Part shown: piece by piece, positions 10,173 through 22,436 of the stretch
Layout of the letters: the number at the start of each line of letters is the position of its first letter
How positions within the stretch are numbered: the first letter of the stretch is position 1
Assembly: GCA_028023455.1 (NCBI GenBank)
Contig: JAQFVV010012397.1
Location: 2,909,501-2,973,500, forward strand
Origin: Epiperipatus broadwayi
Taxonomy: Eukaryota > Onychophora > Udeonychophora > Euonychophora > Peripatidae
Direction: 5' to 3'
DNA length: 64,000 nucleotides
Translations under genes and position numbers: made by a program
Notes under the pieces: generated by a model
The model's database searches: none
What the model saw: only the letters and a program-made list of their open reading frames with translations
What the model was told of the DNA's origin: nothing

Positions 10173-13100
10173 TGTACCCTTACTTCTTGATATATAAAAT
10201 AGTTTAAAATACAACTAGCTCAGTTACATTATTGTGCTTAATTAAAATTTGCATATCTATCTTTAATATACTTTTATATTATCATATCTTAATTAAATTT
10301 ATTATCAATCATCAGAATCAATATAGTTCCAGATTATATTAATTAAATAAGTATTTAATAAAATTATGAGACTGCGAAGTAAAGTTACAAAGTAATAAGC
10401 AGATTTACACTGAGTCAATATCTCCCAAGATACTGTCTCAATGGCATAAGAATACTACCACTACCTTATCATCCTACCACTACATCTATAGCATTCTTAT
10501 GACTTTTAAATGAAATAAATTATCTTTAATAATACTAAAATAAATACTAACTTTTAACTTAAAATATAATTAAATAATCTCAGGTTCTTCTAAGTTGTTT
10601 TGAAATAATAATAAATTATGTAAATAAGTGTGATGTGGGATTTTATATCAAACTTAAATACACCTAACTTATTTAAATAATAATAATAAATAATACTAAT
10701 CTTAAAGTGTAATTTAATCTCATCTATTTCTACTATATAATCAATCATTAAATGAATAATAATCATATGTATATCTTTTATTTCATATGGTATCTTCATT
10801 TTAAAATAGATCAAAATCTTATACTTAATAATCTGTGGTAATAAACAATATTGTATTCTTATAATGTGCATTATAATCATCTTATGACCATTGTAATATT
10901 TATGTTCATGTCAATCAATTCTTATAAAATAATGTTAAGCAAATATGGTATTCAATTCTAAGTAATAATAACAAATTCATTCTGTGCAAATATTATGTTT
11001 ATTTCAAATCATCTGATGTCAAATGCTGTGGTGAAAAATAATGAAACTCGACACACTTTTAAAACAAATTAACAAATTTATTTACAATAACTTCAAATAA
11101 AAATTTATTTACACTATTTACAGTTTTATAATTTAAGAAAATAAATAAAAAAAAATAAAAAAATAGAAATACAAATATAAGAGGCTTACACTGTTATTAA
11201 CTTATGTACTTAATAAGCAATTACACATTCCTTCAAATGCTATATTAATATTATTACAGTGTGTTTTTCTTAAAACTTAGATTTGAAAAATAAATAGTAG
11301 TAATCTTTAATTATTACAAATAATAATATATGTCAAGATTATCTATGTAGCATGTGTAAACATTGAAGCTTTACTAATTAAATAGCTACATTAATTAAGT
11401 ATTACCATTTATAATATATTATCATGTATTCACTTTGTTATTAGCATTGCCTAATAGCTTTATATAAAATTAATATGTCTTTGTAATGTAAAACAAATAA
11501 TTGACTATAATTATATTTCACTTAATGTAATTCCTGTTATACGTTTTATCAAATATGCATTACATATCTTTATTGTTCAAATATTATTATTTAAACTATT
11601 TATCAATTCTAAATTCATAAAGCATTACCTTAGATAAATTCTATGATTCTTTTCTATGTAAAAAATCATTACTTTACTTTATGTGTTATTTTAATCCTTT
11701 CCAATAATTTCTATCTATAAAACATATTCTAAACCTATCTAAAAATTTCCGGAAAACAAAACATCAACTTCAAACAAAATATTCGTTATCCAAATTACCT
11801 ATACTACATCGTTTATACTTAGTAAACTTTTCAATCTAAATATAAGCTTCTACCTAAAACGTAACTTAACTTATTTAATAAAACAAAATATAAAAAATAT
11901 ATAGACTTTTAAAATCCTTTTCTTAATTGCAAAAAAAAATAAAATAATTATTAAGATAAATAATAAACATCATTTTAATAATAAGCATAAATAAAATATC
12001 AAAATTATTTACGAAAGAATCATATAATTATTTCTAAGCTTCTTACGTAATGTTGTATCAGGTTTATATTATAAATTAAAATTATGCATATTTTAATAAA
12101 GTTCGTTGCCAATATAATGTATGTGTTTTCATAAAATATCTATCCATTCATTCTACAACAACATAATATTCAGTTGATCTAAAGAAAAACATATTAAATT
12201 CATAAAAAAAAAAAATTATACAATATTTTTACCATAATAATAATAATATCCGTTCTGCTATTCAGTATTCTTCGGATTTTGCAGCTTCAGAAAACAAAAA
12301 AAAAAATACACATTCATATTCACAACATTCACTAAAATATTCCGTGTTATATTAATTATAAAAATAAGTTTATGTAATTAATTATTATATTATTTTAAAG
12401 TTACTATTTAATAAATGTACCTAACCTACTCTTTAATAGTTTAATAATATTTTAAATTTTATGTTAAATAAATAAAATAAAAAATTATATTACATATTCC
12501 AGCGTCGACTTTTGTTCTACCATAAAAGTTCTAACAAACATCCTACGTATAAAGTCAATAAAACACTATTTCCTGTTCCGTTGTATCACGTGTTTCTTGA
12601 AAGTTTATAATAAAAATGATAACGTTTATTTTTTAAAAATAATAAGTTCCACAAGAAAACAAATAAAATTAAAAAAAATAGTTTATAAGTTCTGGATCCA
12701 GTTCTTCATAGATTATTGTTTAAAAGTTATTATTTCTAAATTAATTTATAGTTTATAAATTATTTAAATTGAATTTTTTAATCAATTTGGCATGCTTGGC
12801 TTAGTTTGATTTGATTTGGACATCCATGTATTACTTGCGCATTTATAAATAACATATTCCGGTAAGAATTAATTTTTCCATCTATAACGTCCAGCGTTTT
12901 AGATTACTACAATATAATACTCTTATTATATTACGATTTTAAATAATCATCTTTATAATCTATTTGCCTTTTCAAATCGTCAATATTTAATCTTTTAAGC
13001 ACAAAGACTTAACAAGGCAAGTATTTATAAAACTTACTACTGTTTCTTATATCTTTACTTAAGATATTCTTTAATTCTATAATTTGTCAAAAATACTTTT

Positions 13101-14439
13101 TTTACAGAAGTATTTTTATTTCTTTAAAATATCTATTAATAACAGACAATAGTAATTTAACTTTAAAACTATTTATAGTCCAAAATACTACTTTTCTCCA
13201 TCTTATAGTTTTCTGTACTAATCCAGCGTCTGTTACTTTTCTAGCATAAAGTTTCTGATATATTTCTCCGATACGTGAGGTTTCCATGATTATTTGTACG
13301 TAAATTGAGTTTCGATATTGAGAAGACCAATAGGGAATATTAAAATTACTACTGCATATTCATTATTTTAAAAATATTATAAATTATTCAATAACACTCT
13401 TATGATTTTACAACTGATTTTTTAAGAGCGTTTATAAATTTACTTGGCTATTTTTTTTTAATAGCACGATTAACTTAGAAATTTAATTACAGAGAGAGCC
13501 CTTCAACAATTGAATCCAGCTTATATACTGCCAGAAACTCCTTATCTGATTGGTACGTTTAAACAATCAAATTTTGCTTATTTACATATTTATCAACACA
13601 CTATTAAAAATAAATAATGACTTATTTAATATTTAATATTTTATCAAATTCTTTTAAAACAATATTTATCGTTTATTTAAATCTACTAAACATTCTTTTG
13701 AAATATTCTTTCTCACTTGATTTAAATCTTAACTTTTATAAGATCATTTAAAATAAACTAAATCTTTTTAAATACGTTATATTTTTAAAGTAATATTTTT
13801 AAAAATCAGATTTAATATTTTACATTAATATCTTTATTTTTATCTCGTGATAACTCACGTATTATTTATAAATTTATAACATGATTTTTTAAAATAATTA
13901 TGCAACTTTATTAGACAACTTCCACGCATGTGTGTATAACATCTGTTCTTTATAACACAAGAACGCTTGCTGTCGTCTAAAAATAAACTAACAATTGCAT
14001 TTTTAAAATAAATATTTATTTTTAAAATAAATAAGATATTATAACAGATTTTAAAATAATTATTTGATATGATTAAAATCAAATATTAATCTCAATTTAA
14101 ATACTTATAATTTAAAATATTTTTATTCACTTTTAACATATATTTCAAATTAAATAAATATCTTTGTCTAATTTTAACTTGTCTTTTAAATACTTTAGCT
14201 TTAAACATTTATTATTAAATTTATTAATGCAGTATTATAATATAATCATCATCATCTTAAATATCTTCTCAATACCAACACAATTCACATACCAAATACT
14301 CATAGATTGCTTTAATTAAACTTATGGTAACATTACCACAAGCAAAGTTAACATCACACATTTTAAAATACTTCTTAAATTTAAAATTTTCTACTAAATT
14401 AGCATAAAACCTAAATGGTGACCCATACAAAAGGGCACA
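10173..14439 (-). repeat. 5' LTR of the giant-LTR element (4267 bp)
   Basis: This is the full-length partner of 2683-6819. It contains about 130 bp (near 13659-13789) absent from the other LTR. The segment is bounded by CTTTTAAA-like microhomology, suggesting a deletion in the left copy. By position this LTR would drive transcription of the interior. Confidence 0.88.
13520..13553 (-). promoter_or_regulatory. LTR core promoter: CCAAT box and TATA box
   Basis: Minus strand: CCAAT at 13553-13549 and TATATAAG at 13527-13520, with initiation expected about 25-30 nt further (near 13495). The same arrangement is at 6064-6031 in the other LTR. If correct, R plus U5 is about 3.3 kb and the transcript has a leader of over 4 kb before gag. 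Confidence 0.55.
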
Positions 14440-15480
14440 ATATATAATCTATCAGTTTAACCTTCCGCCCTGTTTAACCAGGTTAGTTAATAAAAATTCC
14501 CATTAATAACCCGCACTCTATTGTTGAAACATTTAAAACAATAATATGTATATTTCTATTACGCTAAATGGAATCAAAGTTTACTCAGTAACAGTTCATA
14601 GCTACCCTGATCGATCCGTGATTACTTTCTCTATAAAAGCAAAGTTTTTATATGCTGGCATGAATCCTGCGGGTAGTCCATTGGCATTTTCCAAGTGTCC
14701 CCGGCTAGCTGGTTAAATTTCCTCCTGCCCAGTTTGATGATTACTCGGGTGGTTCCAGATGTGTCAGAGAGATGAATTTCTCGAAGGGATAGTTTCTTAA
14801 ATGTTCTTTAGTTGGAGAACATTTCCTTGGCGCTGTTAACAATATTTTCTGTGAACTGTTCTGCATCCATATTACTTTTTTTTTTTTTTACCAAAAATGT
14901 CCCTAACTGCCTGAACAATAGAGAACTCCGCAATTTATACATTTTTGGTTCTTTCAAATTGGATTTACACTTTTAATTTATTTTTTAGCTATATTTTAGC
15001 AATCCAATTTTTTTGTCCTTTTGTTATATTTTTCTTTTAATTAGTAGAAAAATTTTGTTTAATTAGCGTAAATAGATAATGAAATATTTTTAATTTGGTA
15101 AGTTTCAGCAATAGAGGTAATTAATAATAATAAAAATCTAATCTTTTTTTATCCCCACACCCTTACCTTTTCAATATTTAAAATTAATAAAAAAAACTTT
15201 TTTAAAATAATATATTAAAAAAATTATTTTAAGCTAATATATACCCTTTTAATAAGTTATAATATATACATGAGCTAATCTAAAAATACCAGCTCAATAT
15301 AGCCCTGTATTTTTGTATTTATTACCATGGACAGTATTCAATATTTGTATTTTAAATGTTCTGTAAGTGCTGAAAAATAACCAAGACATTATTTCTTAAG
15401 GTATTAGATGACGTTGTATTTGTTTCTTCACACTGTTTTCCATGTGGATTATTGAATTATTTTGTACTATTGAGTCTTTA
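14440..15480. other. Non-coding interval with a possible decayed coding patch
   Basis: Most of this is AT-rich and featureless. At about 14870-14640 on the minus strand a patch of balanced composition reads LSLREIHLSDTSGTTRVIIK followed by LGRRKFNQLAGDTW, with an upstream stop. It looks like a dead coding fragment, but I recognise no family. Confidence 0.3.
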
Positions 15481-15700
15481 CTCTAGTTATTCCTTCATGT
15501 CCTATACATTGTAACGGTCAGAAAACGTGTGACTCGTAAACATAGTGCAGAATTCGACCACCATACAGAACAGCAGCACCATCGAGTAGCGAAGCCACCC
15601 GTGGTACTGAGTTCGAACATAGTTTATCGGTTCCACAATACAATCCACGAAACAACGCATCTGATGCGACATTAGTAAATATTTCCTTAGGCACGGTGGT
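15481..15700. other. GC-elevated island, possible exon or repeat remnant
   Basis: Base composition shifts from AT-rich to near balanced, with several CpGs. One plus frame stays open for about 60 codons (VTVRKRVTRKHSAEFDHHTE...). No motif is recognised and no clear splice pair was found. It could be an untranslated or coding exon, or an old insertion. Confidence 0.25.
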
Positions 15701-15849
15701 CAGGGATATGCAAGAGACTCATGATTTTATTTTCGAGTTAGCCAATAACCAAACTAATATTAATTAAACATTCATATTTACATAATCGAGGAAATATTAT
15801 ATAGAATGGGTATCGAATAAATGAAACACAATGCAGACATATAGTTTAA

Positions 15850-16060
15850 AATTATTTATTAATACATTTTAATAAAACAAACATTAATAATATTTTATGG
15901 ACTAACAGCTTCAGTAGCGGGATTTGCAACATGATTATATTTTAAAGAATACATTTTATTTATTTAGACATTATTTTATATTGAGGAGTTCAGTAGCGAT
16001 ATTTCCGATACAGTAATGTTTACAAAAGGAATACATTTATTTGAAGGCGTAATCTAGCTA
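15850..16060. repeat. Diverged direct repeat containing TTCAGTAGCG
   Basis: TTCAGTAGCGGGATTT near 15911 and TTCAGTAGCGATATTTC near 15990 are each followed by AATACATTT...TTATTT. This suggests two old tandem units with a period close to 80 bp. Nothing more can be said. Confidence 0.35.
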
Positions 16061-16313
16061 CCTAAAATTCTCGAGTGAGTATTTCTAATGCATGCATGGA
16101 GGGATTTATACCTTTGCAATGCAAGAGTCTAAAGTATGGGTTATAAGAGTAATGGCAGACATATATTTATTTAATTAAAATATTTATTTATAACTAAGGG
16201 CAAACATTTATTTGAGAGTGAATTATGCAGATAATGCAGAGGCAGAGTGATATGTTTAGAATAATAAAACTAAGTAAAGGAACACGTGGTACGCTTTAGA
16301 AAGGCGATACGGA

Positions 16314-16610
16314 ATGGCAGTATATCGAAACTGCAATGCCGCGAATGGGTTTATAAGAATATCAGACTGGTCTCTGCCTTGGTCCGACGAAGTAAGGTGT
16401 CACATAAGCATAACCAGGGACAAGCGGTACGTGGCGCGATTTGCCGGCTGGCTGCATGACATTGTCAAATCCTACGGGAGCACCCATTATGTCCGCTCGT
16501 GTAGGACGACTGGGGTTAATTTCAACCCTGAAGAATCCGGAAATTTCACGGCGGAATGGGTCATCGCGTCTCTAAAACGTAACACATGTATACTGTATAA
16601 ACGATTATGA
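16314..16610 (+). CDS. Orphan ORF, 98 codons, in a GC-elevated island
   Basis: The frame from MAVYRNCNAANGF to LYKRL is open in a patch (about 16290-16590) of roughly balanced GC, unlike its AT-rich surroundings. It has no signal peptide, membrane segment or recognised motif. The opposite strand is also open for most of the patch, which weakens any coding claim. It may be an exon, a fragment of an old foreign or repeat sequence, or chance. No poly(A) signal or splice pair stood out. Confidence 0.25.
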   Translation: MAVYRNCNAANGFIRISDWSLPWSDEVRCHISITRDKRYVARFAGWLHDIVKSYGSTHYVRSCRTTGVNFNPEESGNFTAEWVIASLKRNTCILYKRL

Positions 16611-16619
16611 TGAGATTTC

Positions 16620-19173
16620 AACAGATTTCTAACTTGGTCCTACATTATCAACATTTATTAAAGAACGTTGACGACTCTCAAAGAAATGTAATTTTCTGGA
16701 ATTATTCATGATGATTTAGTAAATACAAAACATATATATAAATTGGGAATTATTATAACTAATACATCAGCCATTTGCGAAGTTGTAGACCCCTACATTA
16801 CAATAAATGAAGCATTGAATGCGTGTCGATTTATATGAAAGTTAAGTTATTAAAGAAAGTAAATATTAATGAAAATTGGACACGCATTCATTTTTTTTAA
16901 GCGATCATAGATTTAAACTTTGAAATTTGAGACAATTATGAGCATGCAATAATTAAATAATAACTATAGATAAAAATGTAGATTATAGAAATACGTACCC
17001 AAGAAAGATAGAGTGAGGTAAGCTAGATTATTAGAGAAATTTACACATGAAATTAATTATTCAGTTTTAGTTATACATATGGTAGTTTTACATTTTATAA
17101 ATTTAGATAAGTAATATGAAGAAGAGCTATAGCATATTATTAGAGTACTCTAGAGTTTGAACACAGACAGGTACCTTTTTTATAAGAAGTTTTCTGATTC
17201 CATTAATTTAGAAGCAAAAAGTTCACGAGTGGCAAGTCTTTCTTGTATTTAGATATTCATTTAATTTCATGGCAGCAGCAGCTTTCTCATTCATTTCAGG
17301 CAGCAGATCTTCATGGTGAATTTATGACGGGCAATGAAAGTTCAGCATCCGATAGGCCATCTTCCGATTGAGAATAATCTAGGTGCTTTACTCGGTCATA
17401 CCTTGGCAGGAACAAATTATTTTTATTATTTTTGGAGACTCTCAGTGATCGAGAGCAAAGCTAAAGTTTAAGTGAATGTCTCCAGCAAGTCTAAGATGGC
17501 CTCTTTTTTTATCTTGATCTTTCACATTTTTGTTAAGATATTTTTAGGTTCTACTTAATCTGCCCTGAGGGTAATCAATGCATTTAGTTGGTTTTGAATT
17601 AAAGAAAGCTGCCGATCTATTGTTTACATTTTACATTTAGTAATTAATTTTGGGGAATTTTTTTTTAATTAATCTATTATCTATCACTGACCAATGCTTT
17701 TAAATTTCAAAAACAAAAAGGGAACATAAGATTATTTTAACTTTTAATTAAATATTACATCAGATATTTTTAGAATTATTATTAAATGAAATTTAAACAA
17801 AGCAATAAATACGAACTTTATAATCCAAAATAAATGATTAAAATTATACAAAACTATATAACTAAAAGAAATCTACATTATATTATTTTATCCCTATTTA
17901 TTGCGTTTAATTTGAGATCGAAATGTGTGCGTGTTTATGCTGAATTCTACATATATTTATACATTTTTAATATTGTTACACACACAATTCGATATCAAAA
18001 AGTTTAAATTTAGGCGGGATAGACCGGTCAGTGAGAGACGACAGAAAAAGGTGAAACTTAAGATTCGAATACGAATCTTACTGTTTCAACATTATATCAC
18101 TATCTTAATTTCATCAGTAATAGTGATCATGTGATGTTTAATGCATTGTGTAGTCTAGTATTCTGCAAGAAGAAGAATGAACAACATAATGATGATTTGT
18201 TTTAAAAGAAGGTAAGATAGGTTTTGAATTAGATAAAAATGCAAATGATATTGAATGTTTAATACTGTTGAAGAAAATAAGAAAAGAATCATAATTATTC
18301 TTGATATTTTTTTATATTTTTTGATGATAAAGGAATCGTAACTATTCCTAATATTTTAAATATTTTTTGATATTTTACGATTTTTCATAAAACCATGATA
18401 TTTTGAAATAATGCATATTTACAAAGAAACATCAAACTGAGGAATGTGAAATGTATGATAAATACTTATATTTTTATTTGATAATTTTATGTTTTTGAAC
18501 ATGAAACACATATCCTAAACTTCGAATGGCGCCAAGCAAATTATTATTTTAGTACATGAACAAGAATTGTTTGATTTTATATTTTATTAATTTATAATGA
18601 ACCTAAAACATATTTCAATTGACAAAATGTTATGCTAAGTATTGTTATATTTTCTGAAAGTGAAGTAATATTTTCATATTCATTAAACTAGTAACAAATA
18701 TAATATAATATTGTAAGGTAAATAATAAAATTTGAGTAATTATGCAGGATATGTATTCCTAAGTAAAAATTCATAAGCCGGAGTGAAGGCTTACCTATTG
18801 ATGATTTTTTTTAGATTGAAAATATGTAACCTAATCTTTTCTTTTGTTTTAATTTTGTAGATATTATGTTTTAATTTTAATATCATATCTGTTAATTTTT
18901 TATTAAAAATTGTAAATATTTTGTACATAGTTGATTTTGTTAAATAGAATAAATTTGTTGTCAGAGTTGTTATTGATTCCACTCACTTCCACAAGATTTG
19001 ATCCACAGAATTCAAAATTAAACCATATAACATATTTTGCACATTATAATTTTAAATGGTTTATTTATTTAATGTTGACAGTTATTATTCAGAATATGAC
19101 ACTGCAATATTACATAATATAATATTATTTTTAGTCATAATTTATTACTTTAATTGCTGCCATATAATAAGTA
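16620..19173. other. Non-coding interval
   Basis: AT-rich DNA. A small inverted repeat TAAGATTCG-AATA-CGAATCTTA occurs near 18058-18080. A patch of more balanced composition at 17260-17500 has no open frame of note. No gene is supported. Confidence 0.5.
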
Positions 19174-19984
19174 TACATCTGGGTCTCGTTTTATGTGGTA
19201 GATAGGTTCCACAGAAAACCCGCATTAAAAAAAATCGCACAAAAATAGACTTAACTTACCTTGAAAAATGGGGGATAGGGTCTGTAATTTTCAGAATTCG
19301 CATAAAAGCAAAGCAACAAGGAAAAATACTTAAAATTTGCATTAAAAAAATAAGGAAATAAAGTATGACTACTAAAAAATATCAAATATTTGAAAAAAAT
19401 TGGTGCAAGTCAAACTTTTTTTACTTTTTTTTATTAACTACAGCATTTAATTTGACATTTTTTCATACGTATTTTAATCATTATTGCTATTTTCGAATGT
19501 GCGTTTTGTGTGTAAACTGGTAAGAAATCAGATTCGTCGATGTGATGTGATGTAGCTTCTTCTTGAACGAAGTCAAGAATCTCTCAGCAATTATGCCCAG
19601 AGAAACTTGTTAGCCACTTTATTTCCATTCCCCACTCTAATTTTTACCATATTCTGCTGCATCCCATTTACACAACTAGTGCCAATTTCAGTCTTGTGCT
19701 GTGACAACTGATTTTTACTACTGAAATAAATTTTAAATGTTCACATTTTGTTTCTATATTTAAAAAATGAGGATCGCAATCAAAACAAAAAAATTATACA
19801 TTATTATTAAAAATATTATTTTCAGTTTATAAAATCAATAAAATTTTCGTTATTTATTTTAAAAATCTACATTATTTATTTCTGTTATACCTAACAAAAT
19901 ACATTTTTAAAAGTTTAAAATTTTTGAATATTTATTGCGATATTTTTATATGTAAGTATAAATCTATTATTATTATTTACTCAT

Positions 19985-20737
19985 TAGTATAAGTAGGTTC
20001 CATATAATACAAAAATCACCATCTGGGAAGCTCACCGTAGAATCAACCCTGAAATCATCTCAATTATGCCAATGCTTGGCATCACTAATTATAGAATTAC
20101 TTCGATTTTCAAGTTTTTAGCTTTAGAGCCTAAATTTTTAAACTACCTTGTAAAAGTAAATCTGGGAGCCATGCATACCAATTGGTTCCTCCACCACAAA
20201 AGGTTTCTTAACAACATTGACCCTACCTGCTCAATCTGCAAGAGGCCTGATGATACATTTAATCACATAGTTCCCTCATGTACCAGCTTGGAAATATCAA
20301 GCTTTTAATTTTTCAAAATACAAAAATTGATATTTACAGAATCCTCTCTCTAAAAGAATCTCTACAAAGTAAGCAGTTTCCAATTATAAGAATGTCAGTA
20401 TTTCTCACCCACTCTATCTGGAATGTAAGACGCAAATTAGTCTTCACAACTCCTCTCCCGGACCCAGACAGTCTATTCATATCTCTTTTAAAGAAAATCA
20501 AGCATAAAGACATGACTCTTTCCTCCAAGTTTGTATTTGAAGAAACCTGGAATCCACCAAATTCCAAAGCTCGATACATTTCCAGATAGCTGATGACAAC
20601 GATCTATAAACCACAGGATTAATTCCATATCCAGGATTAATATCTCTACAAATCATCCACTATCAACCCAGTAGTAATATTATAGACTCCTGTTTAGTCA
20701 ATGTATAAAATTCTTTTAAAACTAGTATAAGTAGGTT
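19985..20737 (+). mobile_element. 5'-truncated LINE insertion with 15 bp target duplication
   Basis: TAGTATAAGTAGGTT occurs at 19985-19999 and again at 20723-20737. Between them are 723 bp absent from the two sister pogo copies, which show the uninterrupted site. The insert encodes the C-terminal part of LINE ORF2 and ends in a short A/T-rich tail without a long poly(A). This is a textbook truncated retrotransposition event. Confidence 0.82.
20066..20589 (+). pseudogene. LINE ORF2 C-terminus (zf-RVT-like), frameshifted
   Basis: The first frame (20066-20308) has WFLHHKRFLNNIDPTCSICK followed by RPDDTFNHIVPSC: a CxxC...H...C cluster like the zinc-binding region after reverse transcriptase in many LINEs. 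The reading moves to another frame near 20290 and continues to 20589 with an IWNVRRKLVF segment. The RT domain itself is absent through 5' truncation. It is probably from an L1/Tx1-like family; whether it is the family at 61.9 kb cannot be judged because that element's 3' end is outside the window. Confidence 0.65.
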
Positions 20738-20765
20738 ATTTATTCCAAATATAGCTTCAGGCCAT

Positions 20766-21105
20766 ATTCACGGTAGCTGCTAATATAATATTATATTTTG
20801 AAAAAAAAAAAAAAAAGTATTTCAAGTTAAAATAATTTATTAATAATTTCAATTTCTTGATATCTAATAAATATAGTGAAATATGAAAAATATTAAGAAG
20901 AAACATGAATTGCATAACTTCAAAATCGCATTAAATTCACGGTAGCTGCTAATATAATATTATATTTTGAAAAAAAAAAAAAAAGTATTTCAAGTTAAAA
21001 TAATTTATTAATAATTTAAATTTCTTGATATCTAATAAATATAGTGAAATATGAAAGATATTAAGAAGAAACATGAATTGCATAACTTCAAAATCGCATT
21101 AAAAT
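20766..21105. repeat. Tandem duplication inside the pogo-like element (169 bp unit)
   Basis: ATTCACGGTAGCTGCTAATA begins at 20766 and again at 20935. The two units run to GCATTAAA with only a few differences. The duplication is absent from the sister copies at 38.7 and 43.4 kb, so it happened after insertion. Confidence 0.85.
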
Positions 21106-21133
21106 AATCCGCATAAAACGAGACCCAAGTGTA

Positions 21134-21805
21134 TTTCTTATTGTCACATATTATTCAGATTATACCATACTTTTAATATGCCACATGATAAATAAGAGAA
21201 TTATATTATTATTGTTATCATTATTATTATTAGTGATCAGATTATTGAATAGTAAATACAGAACCAATTGTTAGTTAGATTAAGTGTAGGAGTATTATTA
21301 TTTATTATTATTGTTGTTGTTGTTGTTGAGGTGTAGCTAAGAATGATGCAAAATCCCTCATCATACTTGGCTACAGGATATTATAAATTAATTGATGATC
21401 TTATTTAAAGAACCTGAGATAATTATATTTTTAATAACAGAGATTATAATTTATTTAATAATATTATATTAGATTATTTATAATATTTTAAAGTCATAAG
21501 AATAGTATAGTTTTATATTTGTTATTTGAAATAAAAGGTAGGAATAGTGTTTTTATGTCATTGAGATTGTATCTTTTGGGATATATGTTCAATGTAATAC
21601 TACTACTTTATCTTTCACCAAATGTCTCATGATTATTATTATATTATTTTATTTATTATTTATTTAAAATTGAACCATATTCTTTATTATTAATTTGAGC
21701 TAGTCTAGTGGTAAAAATTACATTAAGATTGAAAGTTTTAGCCAGAGCATTATTTTATTTATTTTGTTTACTTATTTCTGTTATATTGTCCGATAGTGGA
21801 GGTAC
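21134..21805. other. Non-coding interval
   Basis: AT-rich DNA with short (TAT/TTG)n microsatellites near 21300-21330. No gene is seen. Confidence 0.5.
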
Positions 21806-22195
21806 AATCATCATCATCATCAACCATTATCAATCCACTGCAGGATGAAGGTCTCTCCAAGTTAAATCCATCTTTTTCCTATCTTTAGCTTCTCTTCTCC
21901 ACATCACCCCTGCACATGTTTTTATTTCATCCATCTCACATGTGGTCTCTTTCTGGGTCTTTTACAATCTCTTGGACTCCCGTTTAAAATTTCAACTGTT
22001 CATCTATTATCATCTCTTTTAGCAATATGTCCAGCTCAACTCTACTTCAGTCTTTTAATTTTTTCAATGAGTTTAGTAACACCTGTTTGTTCTCTTACCC
22101 ATACATTGCGTTTTCGATCTCTTGTTACTCCCAACATGCATCTCTCCATACTTCTTTAAGTAGTCTGAAGTCTCTGTATTGCTCTTCTATTAACA
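21806..22195 (-). pseudogene. RTE-like LINE ORF2, C-terminal fragment, decayed
   Basis: On the minus strand the translation shows, with several stops, MERCMLGVTRDRKRNVWVRE, QTGVTKLIEKIKRLK, AGHIAKRDDNR, and a final LQWIDNG before a (TGATGATG)n tail at 21806-21825. These blocks are the conserved C-terminus of RTE-like endonuclease/reverse-transcriptase ORFs (ML GVT RDR..N.W.R..T.V...I...K..WAGHIAR). Several in-frame stops make it inactive. The tail marks the 3' end of the element. Confidence 0.82.
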
Positions 22196-22436
22196 ATATA
22201 CACACGTATATGATTATCTACTAATACAAAAAATATTTAATTATTATTTGTTTTAAATCTATTAGCCATACTATTGTAATATATTAATAATAAATGGGCT
22301 TAGATGTGACACACACACATAGCACACATGCATTTTATCATATAAAAATGTTTCAATTATTTTAATTATTAATTTAACTCGTGGATTAAATTATTCTTAG
22401 AATATAAAATTAATTCATTCTGTACTTGCTTACAAA

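Larger units (their letters stand above)
2683..14439 (-). mobile_element. Giant-LTR, gag-only LTR retrotransposon (non-autonomous, Ty3/gypsy-derived)
   Basis: Two direct repeats begin TGTACCCTTACTTCTTG (2683 and 10173) and end AAAGGGCACA (to 6819 and 14439), with short inverted ends TGTACCCTT/AAGGGCACA. The flanks are ATATAT on both sides (2677-2682 and 14440-14445), a plausible target duplication in low-complexity DNA. The interior (6820-10172) reads on the minus strand: a duplicated tRNA-Lys-like primer binding site beside the right LTR, a coiled-coil gag-like gene, an integrase GPY/F C-terminus, then a polypurine tract beside the left LTR. No protease, RT, RNase H or integrase core is present, so it must be mobilised in trans. 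LTRs differ by only about ten substitutions plus small indels and one 130 bp indel, so insertion is recent. The architecture recalls plant LARD and TR-GAG elements. Confidence 0.88.
19174..21133 (-). mobile_element. Pogo/Tigger-like DNA transposon, non-autonomous, copy 1 (with a nested insert)
   Basis: The left end TACATCTGGGTCTCGTTTTA and right end TAAAACGAGACCCAAGTGTA are inverted repeats flanked by TA. The outer sequence resembles the CTCGTTTTAT-type ends of Tigger/pogo elements. Copies at 38744-39724 and 43360-44348 share the sequence in the opposite orientation, about 980 bp each. This copy is longer because it holds a 723 bp LINE insert (20000-20722) plus a duplicated 169 bp segment (20766-21105). 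No transposase is present. Confidence 0.8.

Noticed and set aside
2683-14439. Interpretation as a plain segmental duplication of about 4.2 kb
   Set aside because: TG/CA inverted ends, a polypurine tract, a primer site, matching flanks and an integrase C-terminus between the copies fit an LTR element far better.
21806-21830. CATCATCATCATC as an independent microsatellite
   Set aside because: It is the 3' tail of the minus-strand RTE fragment, directly after the LQWIDNG ending.
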